This document shows positions 1-9,240 of a stretch of DNA of 64,000 bases, piece after piece. Origin of the DNA: Ascoidea asiatica (lineage: Eukaryota > Ascomycota > Saccharomycetes > Ascoideales > Ascoideaceae); the NCBI GenBank assembly GCA_001600695.1, contig BCKQ01000004.1:806001-870000 (forward strand). Reading direction: 5' to 3'. The notes under the pieces are model-generated. The model saw only the letters and a list, made by a program, of their open reading frames with translations, ran no database searches and was not told where the DNA came from. Position 1 is the stretch's first letter. Each line of letters opens with the position of its first letter. The position numbers were made by a program, and so were the translations under genes.

Positions 1-120
1 TAGTAATACATAATATTTCTTATTAATCTATTTATAATATTAACTTCATTTTTTGGATTATCTTTGATAATTTTTAAACTAAAACAACTTAATTTATTCC
101 ATGATGTCTCAAGAATCCCA
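1..120 (+). repeat. 3' end of the 5' LTR
   Basis: Matches 5245-5360 apart from 3 substitutions, a 3-nt gap and a 1-nt gap. It ends in CCCA at 120, just before the primer binding site. It contains the gag start codon at 101. The divergence from the 3' copy shows that the insertion is not recent. Confidence 0.9.
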
Positions 121-1027
121 AAATGGTGGCGCCACCAGTGCCACTCAAGCTTCAAATGTTTTCAATATAATCAATAATCTAGGAGTTTCTACTTTTGATG
201 CAAGTGGTAAAAAGGTTACAGTTAAAGGTTTTAATGTAAAGATTAATTTTGAAAAATTAATTGGTGTTTTAAATATTCAAGCTGGTTATGTCGCTTGGTT
301 AAGTAATTTTACAAATATAATTACTATGTTAGATTTAGGTGGTGTTCGCGATCCAGCTGTCCCTGACGAAAATATTTCTGCTTATAATAGTACTTATGTT
401 AATCATATTTTGAACCTAGTTGTTGGTGATAAGTATAAAATCTTTATAAAGATTGGAAATACTGCCCGTGAAAATTTGAAATCATTCGATTCAATTATTG
501 GAACTGTTAGGCATCAATCACAGTCACATTCAATATTATCAAAGATTGAATGGGGTGGTGAAACCTCTGTTGAAGACCTATTAAGAAAATTTAATGGTAA
601 TGTTCAGGAATATGAGAGAGGTTATGGTAAAATGGATGAATCCTTGGTTGTTAACTATATTTTAAATGGTTTGAGAGGTCCTTTCAAACAAGTTGAAACA
701 ACCTTTCTTACTTTGGATAAAGTTCCAACATTAGGTGAATTAATCAATACTTTGGAGAATATTGCTGCAGTTAGTGGTAAATCCAGTATGCATTCTATTT
801 CTTCCATTCAGTTTAGAACAGATAAGAAGAAAGGCAAAGGTGGTAATAAGAAACCCAAAAAGAATATTACCTGTTTATATTGCAAAAAGAAAGGTCATGT
901 TAAAAAGGACTATTTTAAACTAAAGAAAGACAAGTCTGTTGGTTATCAAAGCGATGATGATTCTGGTATGGTAAATGCCTTATTGGATAATGCGAGGCCT
1001 AGCCAAATTGAACAGTCTAACTATTAG
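101..1027 (+). CDS. Gag-like protein of Ty1/copia element
   Basis: An intact 308-residue ORF beginning at a double ATG inside the LTR. It is the nucleocapsid/capsid protein expected upstream of pol. Near the C-terminus (about residues 256-273) is a retroviral-type zinc knuckle, CLYCKKKGHVKKDY, preceded by a Lys/Gly-rich basic stretch. The canonical knuckle is C-x2-C-x4-H-x4-C; here the last ligand is Tyr (codon TAT), which a single G-to-A change from TGT would produce, so RNA binding may be impaired. The ORF overlaps the pol frame by about 50 bp, and pol is in the +1 frame relative to gag. The body of the protein has the alpha-helical character of copia gag but no other motif I can name. Confidence 0.85.
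   Translation: MMSQESQNGGATSATQASNVFNIINNLGVSTFDASGKKVTVKGFNVKINFEKLIGVLNIQAGYVAWLSNFTNIITMLDLGGVRDPAVPDENISAYNSTYVNHILNLVVGDKYKIFIKIGNTARENLKSFDSIIGTVRHQSQSHSILSKIEWGGETSVEDLLRKFNGNVQEYERGYGKMDESLVVNYILNGLRGPFKQVETTFLTLDKVPTLGELINTLENIAAVSGKSSMHSISSIQFRTDKKKGKGGNKKPKKNITCLYCKKKGHVKKDYFKLKKDKSVGYQSDDDSGMVNALLDNARPSQIEQSNY
124..137 (+). promoter_or_regulatory. tRNA primer binding site inside a 14-bp palindrome
   Basis: TGGTGGCGCC starts 3 nt after the LTR end and pairs with a tRNA 3' end reading GGCGCC-A-CCA. It differs by one base from the Ty1 site TGGTAGCGCC, which pairs with initiator tRNA-Met. The site extends into the perfect palindrome TGGTGGCGCCACCA and is also translated as part of gag. 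Confidence 0.7.
992..998 (+). promoter_or_regulatory. Putative +1 programmed frameshift site GCG-AGG-C
   Basis: Lies in the gag/pol overlap, read in the gag frame as GCG AGG CCT. Skipping the A after GCG gives GGC CTA GCC and enters the pol frame directly. GCG is the P-site codon used by Ty3 (GCG-AGU-U), and AGG-C is the slow A-site context used by Ty1 (CUU-AGG-C). The pol frame is closed by a TAA at 972, so the shift must occur between 975 and the gag stop at 1027. Confidence 0.6.
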
Positions 1028-4000
1028 TTTAGTTAACGTTAATAACACTCATTTGTCTGACAAAGTTATGTTAGATTCTGGTGCAAATTTTTGTGTTACA
1101 GATGACTTGGAAGTTATGCATAACTATGAAGTCTTTAAAGATTCCAACCTTAGATGAGAAGGTGTTGGAGGTAACCAGTTTAATGTTCAAGGTAAAGGAA
1201 AATTGATTCAAAGATTAAGAAATCAATTGAAAGAACTTGATGTTATATATGTTCCTAATATTAGAAAAACTATTTTATCAGTTGGTGTTATGAAAGAAGC
1301 TAATATTCATCCAAATTTCAATTCTCAAATAATTGAATATAAAAGTAATAAAATTAAATTTCTTTTTATTGATAAAATTCCATACTTTGATAAAAAGTAT
1401 TTAGTGAAGAACTATAAAAGTATTAATACAATAAAAGCTAAAGGTGCTACATTACATGAAAGATTCGGACATATGTCCACTGCAAAATTAAAACAAGCTA
1501 TAAAATGTGGTGCTATAACAATTGAAAATGATATTGAAATAAGTGATTCAGCTAATTGTGATAGCTGTAAAAGAGGAAAATTATCTAAAGTTGCTAATAG
1601 ATCAAGATCTCAGTATATTCAAAAGTTAAAACCATTTGAAATTGTTGAAATGGATTTGATTTGTCCTATTAAGTTTGAACCAAAATTTCTAATGGTACTT
1701 AGGGATAAATATACTAGTTTTACAACTACTTATTTTCTTAAATCAAAAATTGAAGTATTGAATAAAATAATTGAATTCAAAGAGTTTGTCGAAAGACAAT
1801 TTGACTCAAAAATTAAACAGTTATTTTCTGATAATGGTACTGAATTCAAAAACAATGGTGTTTTACAATTCTGTAAGAAATTTGGTATTACACCTATGTA
1901 CACTTCTACTTATTCAAGGCGTGAAAATGGTAGTATTGAGAGAACTAATAGATCCTTATTAAGTATTGCTAGAACCTTAATGGTTGATGGTTCATAACCT
2001 AATAATTTCTTTTAATTCTGTTTAGAAATTGTAACAAGAATGGTTAATAATATGTATAAGCCATTAACAAAAGATACACCATATCATTATGTTACTAAGA
2101 AAGTACTTGATGGTACTAAGATTATTCCTTTAGGTTCTAAAGTTTATGTTAAATTACTTCCTGTTGAGTCAAAAGTAGCAGAAAAAGCAATTGCTGGAGT
2201 TTATTTAATGACTTCAAAGAATTCATATGGTCATATTGTTTATATTCCTTCAAAGGATAAAATCATTGATACAAGACATATTTATCCCACAAATGAAAGA
2301 TATTATAGTGAGAGAAATTATAATACAGATATGATTTATGATATTATTTTAAATAATGATGAAACTTATGAATATCAAGAAGATTCAGAAGTTATAATTG
2401 AGAATGAAAATACTATTATTAAAGATAAAAACATTGTATCCTCGGATGTCAATGATAATACTGTAGCTGTAGAAAGAAGTGAATCTACTACAGATGGTGC
2501 AGTTACTGACATGGTTAAAGAACCTAATAAAAGTGTTGGTAGTGATATTGTTGAAATATCCTCGGATAATTATGATGAAAATCAAAATTCTCTCCAAAGA
2601 TTAATCACAGAAGATGAGGAGGGTCCTTCCTTAGATGATCAAAATTGCACAGACAAGGACATGGAGATGAAGGATAGAATGAACCTTAAAAGGCTATTAA
2701 ATGATATTGGAGATGAAAATATTCATTCGGAAAAGAAAGCAAGAGTTTTCTTTTTAGAAGCAAGTCCTAGGCTTATTAATTACCTTGTGATCAATGGAAT
2801 AAATGTTAATGATAATAAAGTACCTAAAAATATCAATGATGCTTTTAAATTAGGATTTGCAGATGCAATTAATCAAGAATTAGAAAATCACAAATCTAAT
2901 GGTACATTTAATATTCTAAAACCTGCAGATATTACTACAACAATTATAAAGAATGCAATTCCATTTTTATTGGTATTCACTTATAAACAATCTGCTGATA
3001 ATAAATTAACTAGAAAGGCAAGATTAGTTGTTTCTGGTGATAAAGAAAGTGATAGTGATACATATGGTAGTACTGTATTGGAAGATCAGGTTTTCAAATT
3101 AATGATTTGTATTGGGGTTAAAAATAATCTCAAGTTTTCATCTATTTACTTTTCTGCTGCATTTTTAAATTCTCCTTTAGGTTATAATCTATATGGTAGA
3201 TTGGAGTTAAATGATGGTATCAATTATGTATAAATTAACAAAGCAGTTTATGCATTAAGAAGCTCAAATTATTCATGGTATTCTTTTTTAGATAAGTTGA
3301 TAATTGAGTTAGGTTTCAAGAAAACTATCTATACTGACAATTTTTAATTCTATAAGAAAGGAAAGGTAGTTGAATGCATTATTTTGGTTTATGTTGATGA
3401 TCTTACTGTTCTTCACTTAAATAAAGATGTTTTTGATAGATTAAAGAAAAACATTTGTCAAAAATTTAAGATTACTTATCAATTTCAACCTGAAATAGTC
3501 AAACATGTTGGTTATAAGATTTATCAGAATGTGGATAAAGGATCTATTGGGTTACATTAAAGCCATTTGATTGAGAAATACTATGAATCAGTGAAAAATA
3601 AAACACAAACATTTAAGGATTTTCATCCATCTAACCTTAAGCTAATTGAAAAGTTTAATCCTGATATGTTTCCAATAAAGCTAACAGCTAATGAATTAAA
3701 ACAAAAAGTTAAAGATTTTAGAAAAATTGTTGGTCAATTAATCTATTTAGCTGGTCATTCCAGACCTGATATTTTATTTCATGTTCAATGTTTAGCAAGG
3801 TTTGTTTATTTTCGTCATAAAATTTTATTTGGGTTCTGTTATCAATTATTACACTATTTAAATGATACAAGATATTTATCATTACAATTTAAAAATAATA
3901 AAAGTTCAATTAAATATAAATTGAATTTATATTCTGATGCATCTTTTGGAAATCCTTATTTACAGTTTTGATCTATGCTAGGTTATTGTATTTATTTAAA

Positions 4001-4397
4001 GGATACATTAATATTTTAGAAAATCAAAGCTTCACCAATGGTATGTGAAAGTACTTCAGAAGCTGATCTTTCTGCAATTGATCATGGTGCAAATGAATGT
4101 TTGTTTATTCAAGGTATTCTTCAAATTATTGTTGGTGATTCCTACAAATTACCTGTTGTTACATGTGATTCTGATAATCAAGGTGCAATTAATATTGTCA
4201 AAAATTCTTTTATGTCAGGAAAAGCAAGGCACCTCAACATTAAAGAAGCTTATATGAAAGAGCATTTCAAAAATAAAAAAGTCTGGTTAAATTGGAATTC
4301 TACTGAACACTTAATGGCGGACATATTTACCAAGGTTCTACAGAATATAATTTTTGAAAAACATAAAAATAAATTTTTAACATATAAAACATTTTAA
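996..4397 (+). pseudogene. Ty1/copia pol (protease, integrase, RT, RNase H) with eight in-frame stops
   Basis: One reading frame of about 1130 codons. Protease: active site DSGA at 1074-1085. Integrase: HxxxGH and CxxC zinc region around 1455-1570, then a DDE core with an SDNG motif near 1830 and an E in the NGSIERTNR segment near 1930. RT: YVDD at 3390-3401. RNase H: an SDASFG motif near 3930 and the terminal ADIFTK segment near 4320. The frame is broken by TGA at 1155 and 3969, TAA at 1995, 2013, 3231, 3345 and 3558, and TAG at 4017. There is no frameshift anywhere. Several stops fall where copia elements carry Gln, Arg or Trp, which fits C-to-T or G-to-A changes. Confidence 0.9.
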
Positions 4398-4427
4398 TTA
4401 TAATAAAAATAATTTGGTTTTATTATC

Positions 4428-4434
4428 AGGAGGG
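4428..4434 (+). promoter_or_regulatory. Candidate polypurine tract AGGAGGG
   Basis: The only G-rich purine run after pol, 31 nt past the pol stop. It would prime plus-strand synthesis if the 3' LTR began just after it, but the next bases are TTTTCA and not TG. It could instead be a second, internal tract. Confidence 0.3.
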
Positions 4435-4720
4435 TTTTCAAATTTTTTCACTTATTTTACTTTTTCTTTTTATGCTTTTACAGGCAATTATTATTTCTTT
4501 ATTTTTGTTTCTTTTAAGTTTAATTCAAATATGTTTCAACTATGACACGTGACTTATTTTTTTATATTGAATGTTGGATGTTGAATATATGTGTTGTCAG
4601 TTGTTGTCAGTTCTTGTTGCTCGTTGTCACTCGTTGTCAAAAATATTTGAGTTAACCTTTTTCTTATTTTATTTTCTTTTCCTTCAATCACAAATATTAC
4701 TAAAATTACTTCAACTAAAA
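4435..4720 (+). promoter_or_regulatory. Post-pol region with CACGTG box and 10-nt-spaced TTGTCA copies
   Basis: A CACGTG box lies at 4546-4551. From 4591 to 4640 five decamers follow one another; four contain TTGTCA at the same place (starting 4594, 4604, 4624, 4634) and the third is diverged. The array ends 80 bp before the ATG of the third frame, as an upstream promoter element might. TGTTGG at 4572, the Ty1-style LTR start, is an alternative left boundary of the 3' LTR. Confidence 0.35.
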
Positions 4721-5134
4721 ATGGATCCTCCACCTTCTTATTTTCAAGCAACAGATGTTGCATTTGCCTTTAATCCCTCACTGCTTGGTAGCCAATTGAA
4801 AGAATCAATTAGAAAAAAAGCATGAATTCCAAAACGTAAAATAAAAAGTAACAATAATTTACCAGTTCAAATGAAAAAGGAAATTAAACAATTTCTTTTT
4901 ACAAGGTTGTGAAAAACCATAGTCCTATCAAAAATATGACTCAACAAACGTGAAATTGATTAACAACTATTAAGGAATAATCCGATTGGTTTATCCTTTA
5001 AAAACTGGGCTTGGCTGTTAGAGAGTTATAATGTTAATTATAGTTCTGAATATTTACCCCGTTGGTTCAGAGGTACTAAAAATAAAAAGAGAAAGTTAAG
5101 ACTAATTGACATTTCAAGTGATGCAGAAGATTAA
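4721..5134 (+). pseudogene. Decayed third ORF of the retroelement, unknown function
   Basis: From the ATG at 4721 one frame runs 137 codons to a TAA at 5132, interrupted only by TGA at 4823, 4910 and 4937 and TAA at 4961. Between the stops it reads like real protein: a Pro-rich start (MDPPPSYF), a Lys/Arg-rich centre, an aromatic segment (WAWLLESY, LPRWFRG) and an acidic end (ISSDAED). All four stops can arise from CGA, TGG or CAA by one transition, as in pol. It is not gag, pol or an envelope-like protein I recognise. It might be an accessory ORF between pol and the LTR, a captured host fragment, or LTR-internal sequence if the LTR is unusually long. The last 40 codons, which include a KNKKRKLR basic patch, are the best preserved. 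Confidence 0.5.
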
Positions 5135-5135
5135 T

Positions 5136-5360
5136 TGTCCAATGTACACGAAACTATATAAATATGTCTGTTTTTATCTACAATTTGTTTTTGATTTTAT
5201 ATAGCTTTTAAAATTATTGAGTTTTATATTTACTATTTTACATATAGTAATACATATTTATTATTAATCTATTTATAATATTGACTTCATTTTTTGATTA
5301 TCTGTGATAATTTTTAAACTAAAACAACTTAATTTATTCCATGATGTCTCAAGAATCCCA
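5136..5360 (+). repeat. 3' LTR (left boundary uncertain)
   Basis: The right end, 5245-5360, is fixed by homology to the 5' LTR and ends in CCCA. The left end is inferred from TGTCC at 5136, two bases after the third ORF stops; TG...CA termini would give about 225 bp. A TATA-like TATATAAAT at 5155-5163 would drive transcription, with the gag ATG equivalent at 5341. Alternative left ends are 4435 (after AGGAGGG) and 4572 (TGTTGG). The upstream LTR outside the window would decide. Confidence 0.6.
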
Positions 5361-5652
5361 ACAATTATCAATATACTATTTTAAATATCTCAAACCCCAA
5401 TTCTGCTTTAAAGATTTTTTTTCTTTTGCCAAGCTCAAATTTTATTCAGAGAATCGGACTTGGCAAATTGTGTACCGGGAAAATGGCGACGCTTTTTTTG
5501 TTAAATAAATTTATTTAACCGTTGCACCCGTGACTATTTTCAAATTTTAATTTTTTTTTTCAAGGACTCAATATTTCAATTACTTTTTAGGAAACTAATT
5601 TCAATCGCAGATGAAGATTGAAGAATAAAGAACTTGTAAAACTACAGCAAAA
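5361..5652. promoter_or_regulatory. LTR right flank and promoter of the SPOUT gene
   Basis: 292 bp. A perfect 9-bp inverted repeat, TTTGCCAAG (5425-5433) and CTTGGCAAA (5459-5467), has a 25-nt spacer. A GC-richer patch follows (5466-5500), then T-rich runs of the TTTTCAAATTTT kind near 5538-5560 that resemble the RRPE element of ribosome-biogenesis genes. Confidence 0.35.
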
Positions 5653-6888
5653 ATGTCTTCCGAAAAACAAGTTGAAAAGGTATGGTTCAAATTTCTATTT
5701 ATTTACTTTCTCGAAGTTTTTTTGATAATGATAACTTACAGTTCCAACAATAAAGAAATACTAACAATTTATGGCTTTTAACAGACTCAAAGCAAACCTG
5801 ATCAAAATAAAAAAGTACCCAAGACTGTTAACTCAATCATTTGTATACCTTCAACAATAATATCTCATGGAAATGCAAAGTCTTTGAAAGAAGTCACAGA
5901 AATAGCTTATCAAGTGGCAAAAAATTGTAGTTTATACAATATCAGTGAAATTGTGATATTGGAAATATCCGATAAAGAAACTGCTACTGCTAATATTGTC
6001 AAAGAGGGAAATAAAACAAAATTCAACTTAGAAGATACCGTAATGAAACCAGTTGAAGAAAAAGTAACGGCTATAAATTCAACTTCTGAAGTTATATTTT
6101 TTGCTTCCCTTTTACAATTTTTCGTCACTCCTTCATATCTTGTTAAATCGGTATTCAAAAAAGAATTTATTAAGTACTTCAAATATGCTAGAACTTATCC
6201 AGCATTATCTAGTTTGCCATTTATGAATAATAAAATTTGTGAAAGTGGAATTTATAGAGAAGGTATAACATTACCTGCAAAATCTTCAAAAAACAAAGCT
6301 CAAAAACGAGTGCATAAACCGGGAGAAAAAGTAAAAAGGCAGAAAAAAGGAAAGGCTGCTTTAAATACAAAGTATGTTAATATTGGTAAAGAAGAAGTTT
6401 TGGAATTAAGTGAACAAGAAGTTCCTTCAAAAGTCAGAGTTACTGTCAATACTGAAACTCGTCAAATAGTTTCTCCTTTAGAAGCTTATGGCCCAGATTC
6501 TGTTGGATCAAATATTTCATTCGGTTACAATGTTAGAATCGCTAAGAATTTTATCTCATTATTCACAGAATCTCCTTTTCCAGATGGTTATACTGCATCA
6601 ATTTTTGTATCTGCTGGGGATTATTTTTCTCAGTTATCAACTGCTTCAAAATTAAAGGATATCCCTCCAATTAAATTAGCACTTGAGAAAGAAGAATTAA
6701 ACTTATTATTAGTTCTTGGGAAATTATCTGACTACAATACATCCTTTCTTTCTTCCAAAGATCTTTTAACTGAAGTCAATAGTGCATCAGAAATGTTTGA
6801 TGGAGAGCTTTCAATACCAAAAAATACAAGAATAGAAGATGCAATTCTTATTTCATTAACAAAGATAGATTGCCTAGTTAATTGCTAA
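5653..6888 (+). CDS. SPOUT-family RNA methyltransferase (SPOUT1/C9orf114, YGR283C/YMR310C-like), one intron
   Basis: Two exons: 5653-5679 (9 codons) and 5785-6888, joined in phase 0, give 376 residues. Human SPOUT1 is also about 376 and the yeast paralogues YGR283C and YMR310C are shorter. The family (PF02598, Methyltrn_RNA_3) binds S-adenosylmethionine through a trefoil knot. Visible family features are the opening strand and helix 'IICIPSTIIS...AYQVAKNCSLYNISEIVIL', a basic insert around residues 175-200, and the C-terminal knot segment 'LLLVLGKLSDY' followed by 'NTRIEDAILISL'. The exon-2 frame also reaches upstream to a non-ATG codon, but only the spliced product has an ATG. It is convergent with UTP5 (153 bp between stops). 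The exact RNA target is not shown by the sequence. Confidence 0.88.
5680..5784 (+). other. Spliceosomal intron of the SPOUT gene
   Basis: 105 bp: donor GTATGG, branch site TACTAAC at 5759-5765, acceptor AACAG. The donor differs from the usual GTATGT at position 6. The intron lies only 27 nt into the coding region, as is common in budding yeasts. Confidence 0.88.
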
Positions 6889-7041
6889 TTATTTAATTTC
6901 AATCCATATGTCTTAGAGGTTTTATTTTTCTTTTTTTTATCAAAAAATTAAATATTGAAGATTCTATAGTTTTATGTCATTATTTATTATTAATATCATA
7001 GTAATGCTGAAAGTTTATTTATAAATACATAAATAGATTAA

Positions 7042-9240
7042 TTATTTTTGAGCTTCCTTAGCTCTTTCCTTTTCTTTTTTTCGTAGGGATCCAATCTTTT
7101 TAATTAAGTTTTTACGAGCTTCCTCTTCTTCATCATCACTTTCTTCAAATGATTCTTCTTTTTCAATTCCAACTTCTAAATCACTTATTCCATCATCTGA
7201 TTCATCTGCCTCAAGTTGTAAGAAATTTGGAGAGGTTTCTTCTTCTTCATCTTCTGACATTTCAATATAATCATCTCCTTCCATGTCAATATCAGATAGA
7301 TCTGAAAAATTATTTTCATCTATATCTGCTTCCGATAAATAATCATTTTCACCATCATCCATTAAATCTGCATCGTCTAATTCTTCATTATACTCAACGT
7401 CAGATTCATCATCATCTAAATCATTTTGATTCAATTTATCTACATAGCGTCTGGAAATAGCCCTTTTTAAGTCAGTTTGTTCAAATAATACACCCAATTT
7501 GGAACGTAAGAGTATAAGTTTATTTAAATTCTTTGATTTTCTTAGCAACATGAAATTCAATTGAGATAAATCTTTAACTAAAGAACTATTAGCAGATGAA
7601 TTCATTTTTATTAAATAACTACCATGAATTATTAATACCCATTTAATCCAAATGATAGAAAATTTTGATTTTAATAGAGATGCACTAGATATTCTTGCAA
7701 GTTTCTCAGCAAGTTTATTTAATAAAATAACAATTAATGAAGAATTTAATCTTAAAACAGTTGCTTTTATAATATCCTCATCGAAAGTATTTAAAACAGA
7801 TTTTAAAAGACTATGATCATTTGTTTTTAAAGCCTGAGATAATACAACTGCAAGAGAACCAGTTGTTGCCTTTGTTGTCTTTTTATTTGATTCTTCACTT
7901 TCTTTGTCTAGGTCTAATTGTTTTAGCTTTTCTTCAAGAGTTTGATCTTCTTCATAACCTATATCTAAGTCATGTAAATTATCACCACTTGATACATGAA
8001 CATCATGCTCTTTATACAATCTTGCAGCAGCAACATCTTGACTTTGAAAATTTACTTGACTAGATTCTCTTTGATAAATCGAGGCCTTTGCTTTAGTTAT
8101 AATAATATCGCCAGAAATAATTGTTTTTGTTTCTTTATCTATTAAAAATTCCGTATCAAAATAGCACACAGAAGCATTCTCTACCCAGGAATATAATAGT
8201 TGTTTTTCATTAGTTATCATAGCATTGAGAAATCTTAATGGATTTTCTTTAATTTTTGCCTCATTTTCAGGTCTTGTAATTCTGATCCTAGTTAAAGAAG
8301 TTTTTGATTTATTATTTTTATTACGATTTCTTCTTCCATTAGTGCTTGACATAAGTATTTGACTTGAGTCTAAGATTTCATCATTAAAAATGTTATCAAA
8401 AATTTCTATTATGCCATGTTCTGTAATTGCAATTAATGCATTGAAATCATTAAAAGTAGCATAAAATATTGAAAGAACATTAGATTGAGTGACAAATATT
8501 TTTTTGATGGAATTATTAGTTAATGAATAAAGATTAATAAACCGGTCATTATCCGCAGCAGTTAATACAAAGTCTTCATTTATGTTTGAAATAAGCTGAA
8601 TTGAATTAATTTTATTAATATGATTTGAAAATTGTAGAATTGGTACTCTTTCTGGAATTGTTAAATCTAATAAATATACAGTATTTGAAGCTATTAATAA
8701 ATGAGGTTTATTATTATGTTCAATTCTTTGAATTTTACTTATCTCAATATTTTCGTTCAAATTATTGAAAGGAAAACTAGAAGAAATTTGAAATGATGAT
8801 AAATCAAATTCAGTAACATAACCTGATATATCAATAACCCATAACGAGTTAGTTAATTTTGAATAATGACAAGAAGTTATTGAGGAACCAGATTTATTTG
8901 ATAATGAGGCAATAATTTGGTTTTGAAGAGGTGAATAAATTATTATTGAACCATTATCTAAACCTATAAATAACACTTGATTATCTGCATTATTTGGATC
9001 TTCTATTTTTTTTTTTTTAGATTTTATAGATGAACTCAATATATTAGACTGTAAATGGCCCCAAGAAAAACATTGATATTTAAGGCCTTTTTCCAAAGGA
9101 AAAGTATTATTGATTGAAGAAAGACTAGTTAAACTTGTAGATTGAACATGAATATTATGACTATCTAAAGCAACTACTGCACTAGCTAATTGAGTTCCAT
9201 CTTGATTAAATAATGAACCTATAATTGGAGACTCTGACAT
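7042..9240 (-). CDS. UTP5: UTP5, t-UTP subunit of the 90S pre-ribosome (WD40 plus Utp12 domain)
   Basis: 732 residues (S. cerevisiae Utp5 about 643). The N-terminal half is a beta-propeller: the opening IIGSLFNQDGTQLASAVVAL block, then LFIGLDNGSIIIYS, LWVIDISGYVTEFDL and VLTAADNDRFINLYSL follow Utp5 closely. The Utp12-type helical domain spans about residues 475-590 (IIWIKWVLIIHGSYL). The last 110 residues are very acidic with a basic tail, typical of nucleolar proteins. It belongs to the t-UTP subcomplex (with Utp4, 8, 9, 10, 15, 17), which binds rDNA and the 5' external spacer and is needed for early 18S processing. The first ATG was chosen because it begins the conserved block. It is divergent from PUP2. 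Confidence 0.9.
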   Translation of the reverse strand: MSESPIIGSLFNQDGTQLASAVVALDSHNIHVQSTSLTSLSSINNTFPLEKGLKYQCFSWGHLQSNILSSSIKSKKKKIEDPNNADNQVLFIGLDNGSIIIYSPLQNQIIASLSNKSGSSITSCHYSKLTNSLWVIDISGYVTEFDLSSFQISSSFPFNNLNENIEISKIQRIEHNNKPHLLIASNTVYLLDLTIPERVPILQFSNHINKINSIQLISNINEDFVLTAADNDRFINLYSLTNNSIKKIFVTQSNVLSIFYATFNDFNALIAITEHGIIEIFDNIFNDEILDSSQILMSSTNGRRNRNKNNKSKTSLTRIRITRPENEAKIKENPLRFLNAMITNEKQLLYSWVENASVCYFDTEFLIDKETKTIISGDIIITKAKASIYQRESSQVNFQSQDVAAARLYKEHDVHVSSGDNLHDLDIGYEEDQTLEEKLKQLDLDKESEESNKKTTKATTGSLAVVLSQALKTNDHSLLKSVLNTFDEDIIKATVLRLNSSLIVILLNKLAEKLARISSASLLKSKFSIIWIKWVLIIHGSYLIKMNSSANSSLVKDLSQLNFMLLRKSKNLNKLILLRSKLGVLFEQTDLKRAISRRYVDKLNQNDLDDDESDVEYNEELDDADLMDDGENDYLSEADIDENNFSDLSDIDMEGDDYIEMSEDEEEETSPNFLQLEADESDDGISDLEVGIEKEESFEESDDEEEEARKNLIKKIGSLRKKEKERAKEAQK

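Larger units (their letters stand above)
1..5360 (+). mobile_element. Ty1/copia-class LTR retrotransposon, 5' end truncated by window edge
   Basis: The order is gag (zinc knuckle), protease, integrase, reverse transcriptase, RNase H, which is the Ty1/copia (Pseudoviridae-type) order. The first 120 bases recur at 5245-5360 with 3 substitutions and two small gaps, so the window starts inside the 5' LTR and the 3' LTR ends at 5360 in CCCA. The gag ATG lies inside the LTR, as in Ty1. Pol is one open frame from about 996 to 4397 but holds eight stop codons, so the copy is dead as an autonomous element. A further frame (4721-5134) lies between pol and the 3' LTR. The five bases after the element (5361-5365, ACAAT) would be one copy of the target duplication; the other copy is outside the window. 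It inserted about 290 bp upstream of the SPOUT methyltransferase start. Confidence 0.95.

Noticed and set aside
1155-4019. Stop-codon reassignment or readthrough to explain the stops in pol
   Set aside because: All three stop codons occur internally in pol, while host genes end normally in them; decay is simpler.
4572-5360. A 789-bp LTR beginning at TGTTGG
   Set aside because: Possible, but it would place a 137-codon frame inside an LTR; the 5136 start is simpler. The 5' LTR is needed to decide.
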